Shown here: piece by piece, positions 9,771-18,555 of the stretch
Layout of the letters: each line of letters begins with the position of its first letter
How positions within the stretch are numbered: the stretch's first letter is position 1
Origin: an uncultured Bacilli bacterium
Lineage (GTDB): Bacteria; Bacillota_I; Bacilli_A; RFN20; CAG-288
Length of the DNA: 51,069 bases
Assembly: GCA_944372245.1 (NCBI GenBank)
Contig: CALVYN010000004.1
Span: 1-51,069 of the forward strand
Reading direction: 5' to 3'
Program-made: the position numbers and the translations under genes
The notes under the pieces: generated by a model
Databases searched by the model: none
What the model saw: only the letters and a program-made list of their open reading frames with translations
What the model was told of the DNA's origin: nothing

Positions 9771-9870
9771 GAAAACTCCAGTTGAAGAGTAGCTTTAGAG
9801 CTCGGTGATCAGTTACTAAAAGGAGACATCAATGGAGGAAAACTAAAGGTTGCCAACTCCATTGAACATG

Positions 9871-9902
9871 AAAAAAAGCTCGAGCTTGATGCCCGAGCTT
9901 CT
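9871..9902 (-). terminator. Terminator of the Ig-like lipoprotein gene (minus strand)
   Basis: Read on the minus strand, AAGCTCG (from 9900 to 9894) pairs with CGAGCTT (9882 to 9876) and is followed by a run of T. It lies just after the stop at 9917. The 100 bases between this and the opp terminator hold no convincing gene. Confidence 0.8.
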
Positions 9903-9916
9903 TTCAGCTGTCAGAT

Positions 9917-12900
9917 CTAGTAGTTGCTGTTGAACGAGGCGGAGAAGGTGTAGCTGTTGGCGATGGGGTTGAAGGTGAAGTAGGCGGTGGTGCCATAGTC
10001 GTAGAAGGGGCAGCTGACCGTCTCATCCCAGGAGGCGGTGAACTCGGCCTCGCCGATGTTGGTGAAGGTCAGGGTGCCGCTGTTGTAGGTGTAGTTGAAG
10101 GTGGCTCTCTCGAGCTCCTCGCGGCTGTTGTAGTCCTTGAGGATGAAGACGCCGGTACCATCCTCATTGAACTCGACACCGAGGTAGTGAGGAGCCTCGT
10201 TATAGGTGACATAGGCATCGCTGTAGGTGTACTTCAGAACGGGGTTGGCGTAGTGCTTGGTGAAGGTGACCGACTCGGAGTTGGTGTAGCCCATGCGGAC
10301 GAGGTTGACGGCGAGGCTCTCGTAATCCAGGGCGGCATCGATGGACAGATCGGTGCGGATGTAGCCGAAGTAGGGGTCGTAGTGGCCCGCGCCGGGATCG
10401 GTGGTGGGGGTCTGACCGATTGCGATATAGGTGCCGGTCATGCCGGTGACCTCAGTGCCGCCGGTCAGGGTGAGGACGCCGTCGGTCAGGGTGTAGCTCA
10501 GGGTGTCGACATACTCGACATCGCCGTTGTTCTGGGTGATGGTCATGGTGCTGGCATCGGTATCGAAGGAGATGTGCGCACCCATGTACTCGCTGCCGTA
10601 GTCCCAGCTCTGGCTCAGGACGTTCTCGATGATGTCGTCGTTCGTTCTGGGCGGCAGGACCTCGATGGTGTAGGTCTCGGTCGTGACCAGGTCGTAGTCG
10701 GCGAAGCCGATCTTGAAGGTGTACTTGCCCTCCTTCAGACCGCGGATGACATAGCCCGCGGTGCCCTCGATGGTGGAGGAGGGACGGCGCAGCTCCAGCG
10801 CGCCGTCGGCGGGCTGACCCTGCTCGTCCTTGATGTCCTTGAGGACGAAGTTGTAGCCGTCAGGGTTGTCGGGAGTCGCGTTGATGAAGAAGCGGGCGGT
10901 GTCGGTGCCGAAGAGGATCTGACCGAAGTCGGTGGGGTGGTCAACGCGGATGGAGGCGGGCTCGCCGAAGTCGGTGTAGCGGATGATGAAGGATTTGGTC
11001 ACACCTTTGGAGGTGGTGAAGGTGACCAGGGACTTGCCCTTCACGGAGTTGCCCTGGTTGGTGAAGCTGTTGGCGACGATATAGATGTCGCTTCTAAGGT
11101 TGTTGACGGTGCAGACGGGGAGAGGAACCTCGGGGGTCACATCGCTCTCATCTCCCTGGTTGGCCAGGATGGTGTACTCGATGGGGGTGACCTTGACGGA
11201 GATGTCATCCAGCAGGACGCTGCCCGAGCCGGTCAGGCGCAGGGCAAAGCTCATGTTCGGGGTCATCGTGTAGACGGGATACCTCTGGCCCTCGTACTCC
11301 TCATAGTCAGGAATGTCCTTGGAGAGGTACTTGGTGTCATCGGTGAAATCGTACTGGTCGCTCTTCTGGCCGAACATGTTGTTGACATCGAGATAGCTGA
11401 CCAGCAGGTTGTCGATGACGATGCGGTTCTGGTAGCTCGTATCGGCGGTCTTGGTGCCGTAGGTCAGTTCGGCGGTCTCGCTCACGTAGTTGATGACCTT
11501 GGAGTCCTCTAGGACCACGGAGCTGAAGGCGTAGTAGGTCAGGCTGCCCTTACCATCGAACGCCAGGGTCAGAGAGATGGAGTTATCCAGGGTGGTGCCG
11601 AAGTTGTCGATGCTGGTGAAGACGGAGGTGATGCCGATGGCGTGGTCGGTGGAACGCACGACCATGTTGCGCTTGGCGGCGCTGTTGGCGATGGCGGGCG
11701 CACCCATGTAATCGGTGCTGGTCAGGATCTCGATAGCGTTGTTGACCAGGCCGTAGGTAGAACCATCGTCGTAGTTGAAGGCTAGGTTGGCATTCTGCTC
11801 ATATCCAGTCGCAGCGCTCTTGCTATAGACATCGTTGACATTTGTATTGCCGTAGTTGCTGGTATAGCTGAAGTTGTAGTAGCGCTCGTTCTGGATGCCG
11901 GAGTAGGCGTTGGTGACATTAATGTTGCTTCCGGTGTTGGTAGTTACGGGCTCGGTGATCGTGGTGTAGACCGCATCGGTAAAGTAATCGTACTGGATGG
12001 TCTTGTCCGAGGTCTCGGTGACATCGGTGTAGACGGGGTCGCCGGAATCATCGAAGCTGGTCTCGGTGGTGACGGTCTTGGTCGAGCGGCTGACCGTGGC
12101 CGAGGTGGCGCTCTCAGCCTCGGCGCTGACCGCGGCGGTCAGCTTTTCAGCCAGGGCGTCGATCGCCTCCTGGTTGGCGTCCTTGATCTGCAGCTTGAGC
12201 TCGCCGTAGACATACTCGGTCTGGGAGATGGGATAGCCGACCTGGAGGGTCAGAACCACATCATCCAGAGGCATCAGAACCTCGCAGACGCCGGTGGCGC
12301 GATCGACATCCACATAGCTCTCATAGGAGACGCCGGAGGTGTCGGGCAGCAGGCGGTAGAAGACGTCGCCCACAGGGGCGATGGGGTTCTCCACATCCAG
12401 GTTGTAGAGGACGTGGAAGGTCGAGTAGACATCGACGGTGTAGATGCCGCTCTCCTGGTCGAAGGTGGCCTCCTCCGCATCGATGTAGGGCAGGACCTTG
12501 GTGGGGACGTTCTTGACGGCGGAGACGGCGACCGTCCAGGTCGCGGTCTTGGCCGGATCGACGGTGGAGGCCGCCTGGATGGTGGCAGAGCCCTCCGCCA
12601 GTCCGGTCACGCAGCCGGTCTGGTCGACGCTGGCGATCTCGGGGGTCAGCGAGGTCCAGGTGACCCGGTTCTCGGGGTCACCCTCCACGCCGGCAGTCAG
12701 GGTGATCGACTGGCCCACGTTGACCGAGGTGGGACCCAGGATGCTCACGCTGGTGATGACCAGCTCCTGGCTGGAGCTCGAGTCCGAACTCGAGCTGGAC
12801 GAGGTGGAATCGGGCAGCTGAGTGCTAGGGGTCGAGGAGACAGGAGAGGAGGAGCTGTTGCCCTGCTCACCGGGGGTGCAGGCCGCGAGCGGCAGGACGA

Positions 12901-12940
12901 TTGTCGAGAGAAGACTCAACAGAAAATAGGGCTTTTTCAT
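9917..12940 (-). CDS. Large surface lipoprotein with a bacterial Ig-like (Big_2) domain
   Basis: 1007 residues from the ATG at 12940. An in-frame upstream start exists, but this one opens a proper lipoprotein signal: MKK, a hydrophobic core, then LPLAAC with the lipidated Cys at 21. A Ser/Thr/Pro spacer (about 25-60) follows. Residues about 62-140 match a group 2 bacterial Ig-like fold: the VGQSITLTA and VTWTSLTPEIASVD patterns and the GLAEGSATIQA turn are typical. The remaining roughly 860 residues are beta-rich, Tyr/Thr/Asp-rich and not recognised. Probably an exported, membrane-anchored protein for adhesion or glycan contact. It is transcribed from its own promoter (12974-13002), with an AAAGGA ribosome site, and ends at its own terminator. 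It follows a four-gene lipoprotein operon in the same direction but is not part of it. Confidence 0.82.
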   Translation of the reverse strand: MKKPYFLLSLLSTIVLPLAACTPGEQGNSSSSPVSSTPSTQLPDSTSSSSSSDSSSSQELVITSVSILGPTSVNVGQSITLTAGVEGDPENRVTWTSLTPEIASVDQTGCVTGLAEGSATIQAASTVDPAKTATWTVAVSAVKNVPTKVLPYIDAEEATFDQESGIYTVDVYSTFHVLYNLDVENPIAPVGDVFYRLLPDTSGVSYESYVDVDRATGVCEVLMPLDDVVLTLQVGYPISQTEYVYGELKLQIKDANQEAIDALAEKLTAAVSAEAESATSATVSRSTKTVTTETSFDDSGDPVYTDVTETSDKTIQYDYFTDAVYTTITEPVTTNTGSNINVTNAYSGIQNERYYNFSYTSNYGNTNVNDVYSKSAATGYEQNANLAFNYDDGSTYGLVNNAIEILTSTDYMGAPAIANSAAKRNMVVRSTDHAIGITSVFTSIDNFGTTLDNSISLTLAFDGKGSLTYYAFSSVVLEDSKVINYVSETAELTYGTKTADTSYQNRIVIDNLLVSYLDVNNMFGQKSDQYDFTDDTKYLSKDIPDYEEYEGQRYPVYTMTPNMSFALRLTGSGSVLLDDISVKVTPIEYTILANQGDESDVTPEVPLPVCTVNNLRSDIYIVANSFTNQGNSVKGKSLVTFTTSKGVTKSFIIRYTDFGEPASIRVDHPTDFGQILFGTDTARFFINATPDNPDGYNFVLKDIKDEQGQPADGALELRRPSSTIEGTAGYVIRGLKEGKYTFKIGFADYDLVTTETYTIEVLPPRTNDDIIENVLSQSWDYGSEYMGAHISFDTDASTMTITQNNGDVEYVDTLSYTLTDGVLTLTGGTEVTGMTGTYIAIGQTPTTDPGAGHYDPYFGYIRTDLSIDAALDYESLAVNLVRMGYTNSESVTFTKHYANPVLKYTYSDAYVTYNEAPHYLGVEFNEDGTGVFILKDYNSREELERATFNYTYNSGTLTFTNIGEAEFTASWDETVSCPFYDYGTTAYFTFNPIANSYTFSASFNSNY

Positions 12941-12973
12941 GTGTAAAACTTTCCTTTCGCTTCGACGCGATAG

Positions 12974-13002
12974 ATTATGCAACCACAGCATTTTCTTGTC
13001 AA
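12974..13002 (-). promoter_or_regulatory. Sigma-70-type promoter for the Ig-like lipoprotein
   Basis: On the minus strand, TTGACA (13002-12997) and CATAAT (12979-12974) are separated by 17 bases, 33 bases upstream of the ATG at 12940. One mismatch from consensus. Confidence 0.8.
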
Positions 13003-13097
13003 AGCGACAATGTTTGTGTAGTGGAGGACGGGTTTAATTCGAAAGGCAATCTTTCACTAGCAAAGTAGGATTGGAAAACTAAATATCTTTATATATC

Positions 13098-13130
13098 TGC
13101 AAACGAAAGAAGCCAGCTCGCGCTGGCTTC
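13098..13130 (-). terminator. Terminator of the four-gene lipoprotein operon
   Basis: GAAGCCAGC (13109-13117) and GCTGGCTTC (13122-13130) form a perfect 9-bp stem around a 4-base loop, followed on the minus strand by TTTCGTTTGC. It starts 6 bases after the stop of the last gene. The stretch 13003-13097 holds nothing else recognisable. Confidence 0.85.
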
Positions 13131-13135
13131 AGAGC

Positions 13136-15139
13136 TCAGGCCTGAGCCTGAGAGAGGTACTCCTCCAGCTCAGCGACCTGAGCGTGGCCCAGATCGAAGT
13201 AGGAGAAGCTGGTCATCATCATGTTGCCGGAGGGGTCGCTGAGGTAGAGGTAGGCGGTGAGCTTGTTCATCTTGGTGGAGGGGTCATCGCCCTGCAGGCT
13301 GGTGCGGAAGCCCAGAGCGTAGGGGGTCAGGGCCTGACCGCCATAGTTGAAGATGGAGAAGTAATCGACCACCCAGGCGTTGAAGGTGGGGTCGGTATTG
13401 ACCCACATGGGCAGGCCGTAGTCGTCGAAGAGGATGTAGTTATCCAGGTCGTACATGGCCGCCCTTACCGCCTCGGTCTGGTCGCTGAAGGTGGGGTGCG
13501 AGAGGTAGCTCAGATCGTCGCTGGCGCCGTAGTACTCGCCGGTGCCGGGCAGGACGATGTCGGCCGCGTTGCCGACGCTCACCTCGCCCGTGCCATCGAT
13601 CCGGATGTCGACCACGTGGCCATCCTCGAGGAGGAAGCCGTAGTCCGAGCCGCCATAGGACTGGTTGGCGTAGCTGGCGTAGTAGTACTCGGGCGTGTAG
13701 ATGGTCTCGCTCATGTAGAGCTGGCCCAGGCCGTACTGGGCGTAGCGGCCGGTCTCGAACAGCTCCAGGGCCCGGCCGAACTCGGCCTTGTCCTGGGTGG
13801 CGGCATCGTCGCCCTCATAGAGCAGGCGGTCTACCGGGGTGTTCACGGTGCTGTTGAGATCCTTGAAGGTGACGAAGGCCGAACCCAGCTGCTGGCTGGT
13901 GGTCAGGGTCTCGTAGGGAAACTCGACGGTGAAGCTGTGGCTGTCCCAGTCGTCGATGGTGATGAGGATCTCATCGACGTGGAAGGTGTCGTCGTAGCCG
14001 ACGTTGGACAGGTTGGCGATGGCCGAGATCAGCTGGGTGTTGCTGAGGTGGTAGACAGTCTCCCCATCCTCCTCGGTCATGTAGCCCATCAGGGAGGAGG
14101 CAGTCAGATTGAGGAAGCTCTGGCCGATCTCCTGAGCCCACAGGTCGGTCATGGCCGTGCCGGAGGCGTCGGCCGCAGCGATGGCCCCGAAGACGACATC
14201 GCTGTTGTCGTCGACCTTGTAGCCCACGACGGTGTTCATATATTGGACGTAGCCCGAGCCCTCGGTGATGTCGTCGACATAGCTGAACTCAGCCTCGTCG
14301 GTGAAGAGCTTGGTGTACTTAGGCGAGGAGATGCCGGAGGACTGGACCTGGCTCAGGTCGACCTCGACGGTGTAGTTGGTCGAGGCCAGATAGGGCAGCA
14401 TGAAGGCCACGAAGCGGTCGGAGACGTAGTCCTTGGCGGTGCCGCCCTCATCCAGGAAGGTCCTCACCAGGGACAGCTCGGTGGTGCCTACCTGGGTGAA
14501 GGTCGCGCTGACGGTATCCTGGTGGCCGCCTTCGTAGACCAGGCCGACGCCCTCGCTCTGCAGGGCGTTGCCGACTGCGCGGAACCTCAGGGAGGTGGGG
14601 TTGGAGGAGCCCTCGGTGTAGAGCATGCACATCTCGCGCATGATGGCGTCGTTGGCCTCGCTCACGCCGAACTGGTAGGTGTACCAGCCATCCTCGTCCG
14701 CCTGGGCGGGCAGCGCATCCAGGTCGATGTCCTTGAAGGTCGTGCGGAAGTCGGTGATGTCGGTGTAGCGCATGCCGGTGAAGGAGTCGATCGAGGGGGC
14801 CTGGGACTCGACGTGGCGGTCCTGGTTGGCGCCCTCGTAGGTGTAGGGGAAGATCAGGCCGTCGCCCTGGGCGACAGCGTTGAAGCCGAAGTAGCCATCG
14901 GTCTCGATGGCGTAGTCGGTGTAGTAGGTGTGCTGGGTGTAGTCTCTGGCCGCCCCGGCGTAGGAGAGGTCGTACTCCGCGGTGAAGTTGCCCTGGGCGA
15001 GGTTTTGAAACACCCGCTGCAGGGAGTTCAGCTCGGCGGTCTCCGCCTGTCTGACAGGGGTCTCAACGCCCTGGGTCAGGGTCGAGCAGCCGGTGGCGAG
15101 AAACAGGGCGGGCAGGGCGAGAAGCAGATATCTCTTCAT
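13136..15139 (-). CDS. Lipoprotein of unknown function, last gene of the surface operon
   Basis: 667 residues. Lipoprotein signal: MKR, hydrophobic stretch, LATGC with Cys18. No recognised domain. The body is acidic and rich in Tyr, Asp, Thr and Ser, consistent with an exported beta-rich protein. Unlike its operon partners it lacks a poly-Ser spacer. The first 100 residues after the Cys resemble the same region of the upstream neighbour (pattern: L..L...F.........Y.....A......H.Y.....T...GF), suggesting the two are distant paralogues. It starts 2 bases after the upstream stop, with GGAGG inside the end of that gene, so translation is coupled. The context with two M6 proteases points to a shared surface function, but no specific activity can be named. 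Confidence 0.75.
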   Translation of the reverse strand: MKRYLLLALPALFLATGCSTLTQGVETPVRQAETAELNSLQRVFQNLAQGNFTAEYDLSYAGAARDYTQHTYYTDYAIETDGYFGFNAVAQGDGLIFPYTYEGANQDRHVESQAPSIDSFTGMRYTDITDFRTTFKDIDLDALPAQADEDGWYTYQFGVSEANDAIMREMCMLYTEGSSNPTSLRFRAVGNALQSEGVGLVYEGGHQDTVSATFTQVGTTELSLVRTFLDEGGTAKDYVSDRFVAFMLPYLASTNYTVEVDLSQVQSSGISSPKYTKLFTDEAEFSYVDDITEGSGYVQYMNTVVGYKVDDNSDVVFGAIAAADASGTAMTDLWAQEIGQSFLNLTASSLMGYMTEEDGETVYHLSNTQLISAIANLSNVGYDDTFHVDEILITIDDWDSHSFTVEFPYETLTTSQQLGSAFVTFKDLNSTVNTPVDRLLYEGDDAATQDKAEFGRALELFETGRYAQYGLGQLYMSETIYTPEYYYASYANQSYGGSDYGFLLEDGHVVDIRIDGTGEVSVGNAADIVLPGTGEYYGASDDLSYLSHPTFSDQTEAVRAAMYDLDNYILFDDYGLPMWVNTDPTFNAWVVDYFSIFNYGGQALTPYALGFRTSLQGDDPSTKMNKLTAYLYLSDPSGNMMMTSFSYFDLGHAQVAELEEYLSQAQA

Positions 15140-15141
15140 GA

Positions 15142-16929
15142 TTAGCGTGCCTCCGTATCGGTCAGCGCGGCGAAGGTCTCATCCAGCGCGCTGACGCTGG
15201 TGGTCCCGATCTGGGAGATGGCCATGTTCATCTGGACCTGGTTAGCGGGATCCTCGGGGTTGTTGGCGTACAGGCGGATGTCGCACCCGTCGATGGCCTG
15301 GTCCGCGCCGCGGTGGATGATGGTCTCGCCGCGGGTGACGTCGCTGACCCAGGAGTCGCCGGGGACGAAGCCGAAGCCGAACAGGCCGTAGCCCAGGGTG
15401 GAGAGGACCGAGGCGTCGGTGGTGTAGTAGGTATCCGCCGCCTTGGGATCCTTCTCCATGTAGAAGCGGGCGATGTGGCCGATGGTGGCGGCCGAGGTGT
15501 AGAAGGTGGCGCTGTTGGTGATGTAGAAGTCGGAGACATCGTCGTACCAGTCGGTGTAGGGCGTGAAGCCGTAGGTGTCGTTGACCGCGTCGATGACCGT
15601 CCACTGGTAGGCGACGTTCTCCGCGGTGACGATGTAGAGCCAGCCCTCATGGCGCTGCTCCTCGGGCAGGGCCATGAGCTCCTCCTTGGTGTCGACCTGG
15701 ACGAACTTGACCGTGTCTGTCTCGTTGGGTCCGAGGCGGGAGATGAAGTGGGGCTGGCCGTCGACGAAGTCGAAGTCGTAACAGGCGGAGTAGGGGACCG
15801 AGGTCACCTCGCTGGGGGCGTAGGTGCCATCAGCCTGCCTGGTCTCCAGCTGGATCTCGACCCCGGCGGGGACGAACATGTAGCCGAAGTCGGTGTAGCC
15901 CTGCTGGTTGTAGGTATCGGTGTAGTCGATCAGGAAGTAGTTCTCCGTCAGCTGGGCATCGAAGGTGGAGAAGGTGCCGCCCTGGTTGGTCACGGTGGGG
16001 TGGATGGTGTAGTTATCCTGGTTCAGCATGCCCTCGTACAGGGTGACGATATCCTGATAGTAGGGCACGCCCTGAATCGTTCCATCCTCCAGCGCCTGGT
16101 CCAGGTCGTCATACTCGGTCTCCATCAGGGGCGTGAAGTCGGAGACGATTGAGCCGCGGTCGCCCAGACCGATGGTGACGCGGAAGCTGTTGGTGTAGGG
16201 GTCGGTGATGGTCAGGCGGCACTCGGTCATCAGCGAGGCGATGGACGAGCCCATCTGGGTCATGAACTGGAAGATCGTGTAGGTCGAGGAGGAGGTGATG
16301 AGGTATTCGGTCTCGCTCAGCTTGATGCCGGTCAGCTCGTCCAGGGTGGTGTCGGAGATGTTGTTCAGGCCCGCGATGCCGAAGACGCCGTAGAGGTCGG
16401 TCATCGGCTCGGGCTCATCGCCGGTGTAGTCGACGTACTCATACAGGGAGGCGCGGTAGCGGTCCAGGCCCTCCTGATCCTCGTCCACATAGAAGCGGAA
16501 GACGTTCTTATCGGCGCCATCCGCCTCCTCGGCCAGGCCGAAGCTGGCGGCGGGGTCGGTCAGGTTCTCCTCGTAGAAGTAGTGTTCGCCGTAGTGGTCG
16601 ACCACCTGGGAGGTCGCTCCGTCGATGTTGTAGGTGGTGGCGTAGGTGTAGGTCCTGAGATCCTTAAAGCCTTCGAGCAGGGTCTTCAGAGCCGAGACGT
16701 CGGTCATATCGACCTCGGCCTCGTCGTCGTACTGGCCGCCGCCCAGCTCGTCCTCACCCACCGGGGGCAGGTCGGGGTCGGGGGTGGAGGAGGAAGAAGA
16801 CGAGGAAGAGCTCGCGCCGGTGGAGACGGGAGTGGAGGAGGAAGAGGAGGTGTGGGAGGTCTGGCCTCCGGGCTGGCAGGAGGCGACGACGATCAGGGGC
16901 AACAGCAGCAGAAGTCTCTTGTTTCGCAT
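15142..16929 (-). CDS. Lipoprotein of unknown function with a poly-Ser spacer
   Basis: 595 residues. Signal peptide with lipobox VASC, Cys18, then two Ser-rich runs (about 26-50) ending in a Pro/Asp-rich hinge. The mature part is acidic and Tyr/Thr-rich, with no recognised domain, HExxH motif or other catalytic signature. Its N-terminal mature region resembles that of the next gene downstream, so the pair probably arose by duplication. The gene lies 2 bases from each neighbour: 16932 upstream and 15139 downstream. Likely anchored on the outer face of the membrane with the Ser-rich spacer crossing the wall. Confidence 0.75.
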   Translation of the reverse strand: MRNKRLLLLLPLIVVASCQPGGQTSHTSSSSSTPVSTGASSSSSSSSSTPDPDLPPVGEDELGGGQYDDEAEVDMTDVSALKTLLEGFKDLRTYTYATTYNIDGATSQVVDHYGEHYFYEENLTDPAASFGLAEEADGADKNVFRFYVDEDQEGLDRYRASLYEYVDYTGDEPEPMTDLYGVFGIAGLNNISDTTLDELTGIKLSETEYLITSSSTYTIFQFMTQMGSSIASLMTECRLTITDPYTNSFRVTIGLGDRGSIVSDFTPLMETEYDDLDQALEDGTIQGVPYYQDIVTLYEGMLNQDNYTIHPTVTNQGGTFSTFDAQLTENYFLIDYTDTYNQQGYTDFGYMFVPAGVEIQLETRQADGTYAPSEVTSVPYSACYDFDFVDGQPHFISRLGPNETDTVKFVQVDTKEELMALPEEQRHEGWLYIVTAENVAYQWTVIDAVNDTYGFTPYTDWYDDVSDFYITNSATFYTSAATIGHIARFYMEKDPKAADTYYTTDASVLSTLGYGLFGFGFVPGDSWVSDVTRGETIIHRGADQAIDGCDIRLYANNPEDPANQVQMNMAISQIGTTSVSALDETFAALTDTEAR

Positions 16930-16931
16930 CT

Positions 16932-18548
16932 CTAGTGCACCTCCGTGAGGTCCTCGACCGTGACGGTCGCAGACAGGGTTGAACCGTCGTTGAGGGTGTC
17001 CTCGTTCAGGAAGAAGTCGGCATACGTGGCGAAGGAGAAGGTGTCGCCCTCGCCGAAGTAGGAGCGGGCGGTCTGGAAGCCGCCGGTGGAGAAGGTGTTC
17101 TTGCCCTCGGCCTCGATCAGGCGGATTTCGTCGTAGGGGAAGACCTCAATGTCGAGGTTGAGGTCGTAGTAGTACTGGTTGTAGTCGACCGAGTTGGTGA
17201 TGGGGAGGATGAAGCCCTCGCCCTCGCTCAGCTCGGTGCCCTGGGCCTCGGTGGTCACATACTGGCGGGCGATCTCGTCGTAGCGGGTCACGAAGCGGCG
17301 GTTGTCGATATGGTAGATGCGCACGCCGGCTCTTTCGGGAGGCAGGGGGCGCTGGGCCACGGGGTACTCCCGGTCGAGAGCGTTGACGCCGGTGGGGGAG
17401 TACAGCTCGATGAGGATGTACTCGCTGAAGGGGTCGAAGACGCCATCCTCGACGGTCTGACCATCGGGCAGGAGGACGATGAAGCTGTTCTCCTGGTCCG
17501 CGGTCAGGGTGATGGTGGCGTCGCCCGAGACTACGTAGGGCTTCTCCCAGCCCAGCAGCATCTTGGTGTAGGCGTTGTGGTCGCCGATGTTGCCATCCAT
17601 CATGTCGACCTTGCCGACGGGGTTGTAGAAGGAGCGGTCGGAGTAGTAGTCGTTCAGGCCGAGGAAGTGGCCGGTCTCGTGGATGTAGGTGTGGGCGTCG
17701 GGATGGTCCTCGTAGGTGTCGTACATGAAGTCGTAGGAGGCCCAGCCGAAGAGGTTGTAGGCGTACTGGTTCAGATCGGGGTTGGGCGTGACCGACTGGT
17801 TGCCCCAGGAGGTGTAGGCCCAGAAGTTCTGGTCGTCGGTCATCGGGCCGTTGCGGCTGTAGTCCTCGGCCGAGTAGATGACCCAGATGCCGTCGTAGAA
17901 GCCATCCTTGTCGCTGTCGAAGTCCCGGCGGGACAAATGGTAGGTCTTGAAGGCCCAGCTGACCGCATCCTGGACTAGGTCGTAGGTCGCATCGATGGTG
18001 ACCTGGGCAGAGGCGGTGATGCCGGAGAGAGAGGCGTCGTACCAGTCGGTCACGGTGCCCGAGAGGCGCAGCTGGCCGTGGGAGGACTCCTCGTAGAAGG
18101 AGGCGACGGAGTGGATGCCCTCGGCGGTCTCCTCGCCGAAGAAGGCCTGCTCGATGTCGCTCTTGACCGCCGCCTGCTTCTCCTCCTGGGAGAGGGTGGC
18201 GGGCAGATCGGCCTCGGCGAAGCTCTTGTAGTCGGGCATCAGCACGGGGATGACCAGCAGGTTGACATCGCCCTTGGAGGGCAGGACCTGGGTGTTGTAG
18301 AAGCGGTCGTCCTCGATGGAGTGGAGGTCGTCGGCCAGGGTCACCTCATCCGGGGAGAGGACCTGTCCGCCCTCGGCTCCATCGATGCGGATGGTGGCTG
18401 AGTCGGCCGTAGGCTGGACGACGCTGCTGGAGGACGACGAGGAGGAAGAGGAGGTGGCGGAGGAGCTGCTGTCACCCTTGCTCGCCTGGCAGGAAGCCAG
18501 AGCCAGAGGCAGGGCCAGCAGCCCGATTAGATAGCTCTTTCGATTCAT
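16932..18548 (-). CDS. M6-family (immune inhibitor A-like) metalloprotease lipoprotein, second copy
   Basis: 538 residues. Lipoprotein signal ending LASC, Cys20, followed by a Ser-rich spacer (about 26-42). A zinc site HETGH is at 290-294, continuing into GLNDYYS. Downstream comes the conserved VDMMDGN turn and KMLLGW, the layout of M6 peptidases (HExxH...GL.DxY...DxM...K...GW). Predicted extracellular, cell-anchored endopeptidase. About 110 residues before the HExxH there is a D.DKDGFYDG stretch that could bind calcium. It is a clear paralogue of the preceding gene: both share GDVNLLVIPV, a DIE.AFFG segment and a TDW(Y/F)D segment. Seven bases separate the two. Physiological substrate unknown; host or dietary protein is plausible. 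Confidence 0.85.
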   Translation of the reverse strand: MNRKSYLIGLLALPLALASCQASKGDSSSSATSSSSSSSSSSVVQPTADSATIRIDGAEGGQVLSPDEVTLADDLHSIEDDRFYNTQVLPSKGDVNLLVIPVLMPDYKSFAEADLPATLSQEEKQAAVKSDIEQAFFGEETAEGIHSVASFYEESSHGQLRLSGTVTDWYDASLSGITASAQVTIDATYDLVQDAVSWAFKTYHLSRRDFDSDKDGFYDGIWVIYSAEDYSRNGPMTDDQNFWAYTSWGNQSVTPNPDLNQYAYNLFGWASYDFMYDTYEDHPDAHTYIHETGHFLGLNDYYSDRSFYNPVGKVDMMDGNIGDHNAYTKMLLGWEKPYVVSGDATITLTADQENSFIVLLPDGQTVEDGVFDPFSEYILIELYSPTGVNALDREYPVAQRPLPPERAGVRIYHIDNRRFVTRYDEIARQYVTTEAQGTELSEGEGFILPITNSVDYNQYYYDLNLDIEVFPYDEIRLIEAEGKNTFSTGGFQTARSYFGEGDTFSFATYADFFLNEDTLNDGSTLSATVTVEDLTEVH

Positions 18549-18555
18549 GATCTGC

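Noticed and set aside
9832-9846. Mini-frame Met-Glu-Glu-Asn with AGGAG just upstream
   Set aside because: Too short to support, and no downstream plus-strand gene that a leader peptide could control; the ATGGAG also pairs with a nearby CTCCAT.
16780-16860. Poly-Ser coding tracts as phase-variable simple repeats
   Set aside because: The Ser codons are mixed and imperfect, without a pure repeat unit that would slip often.
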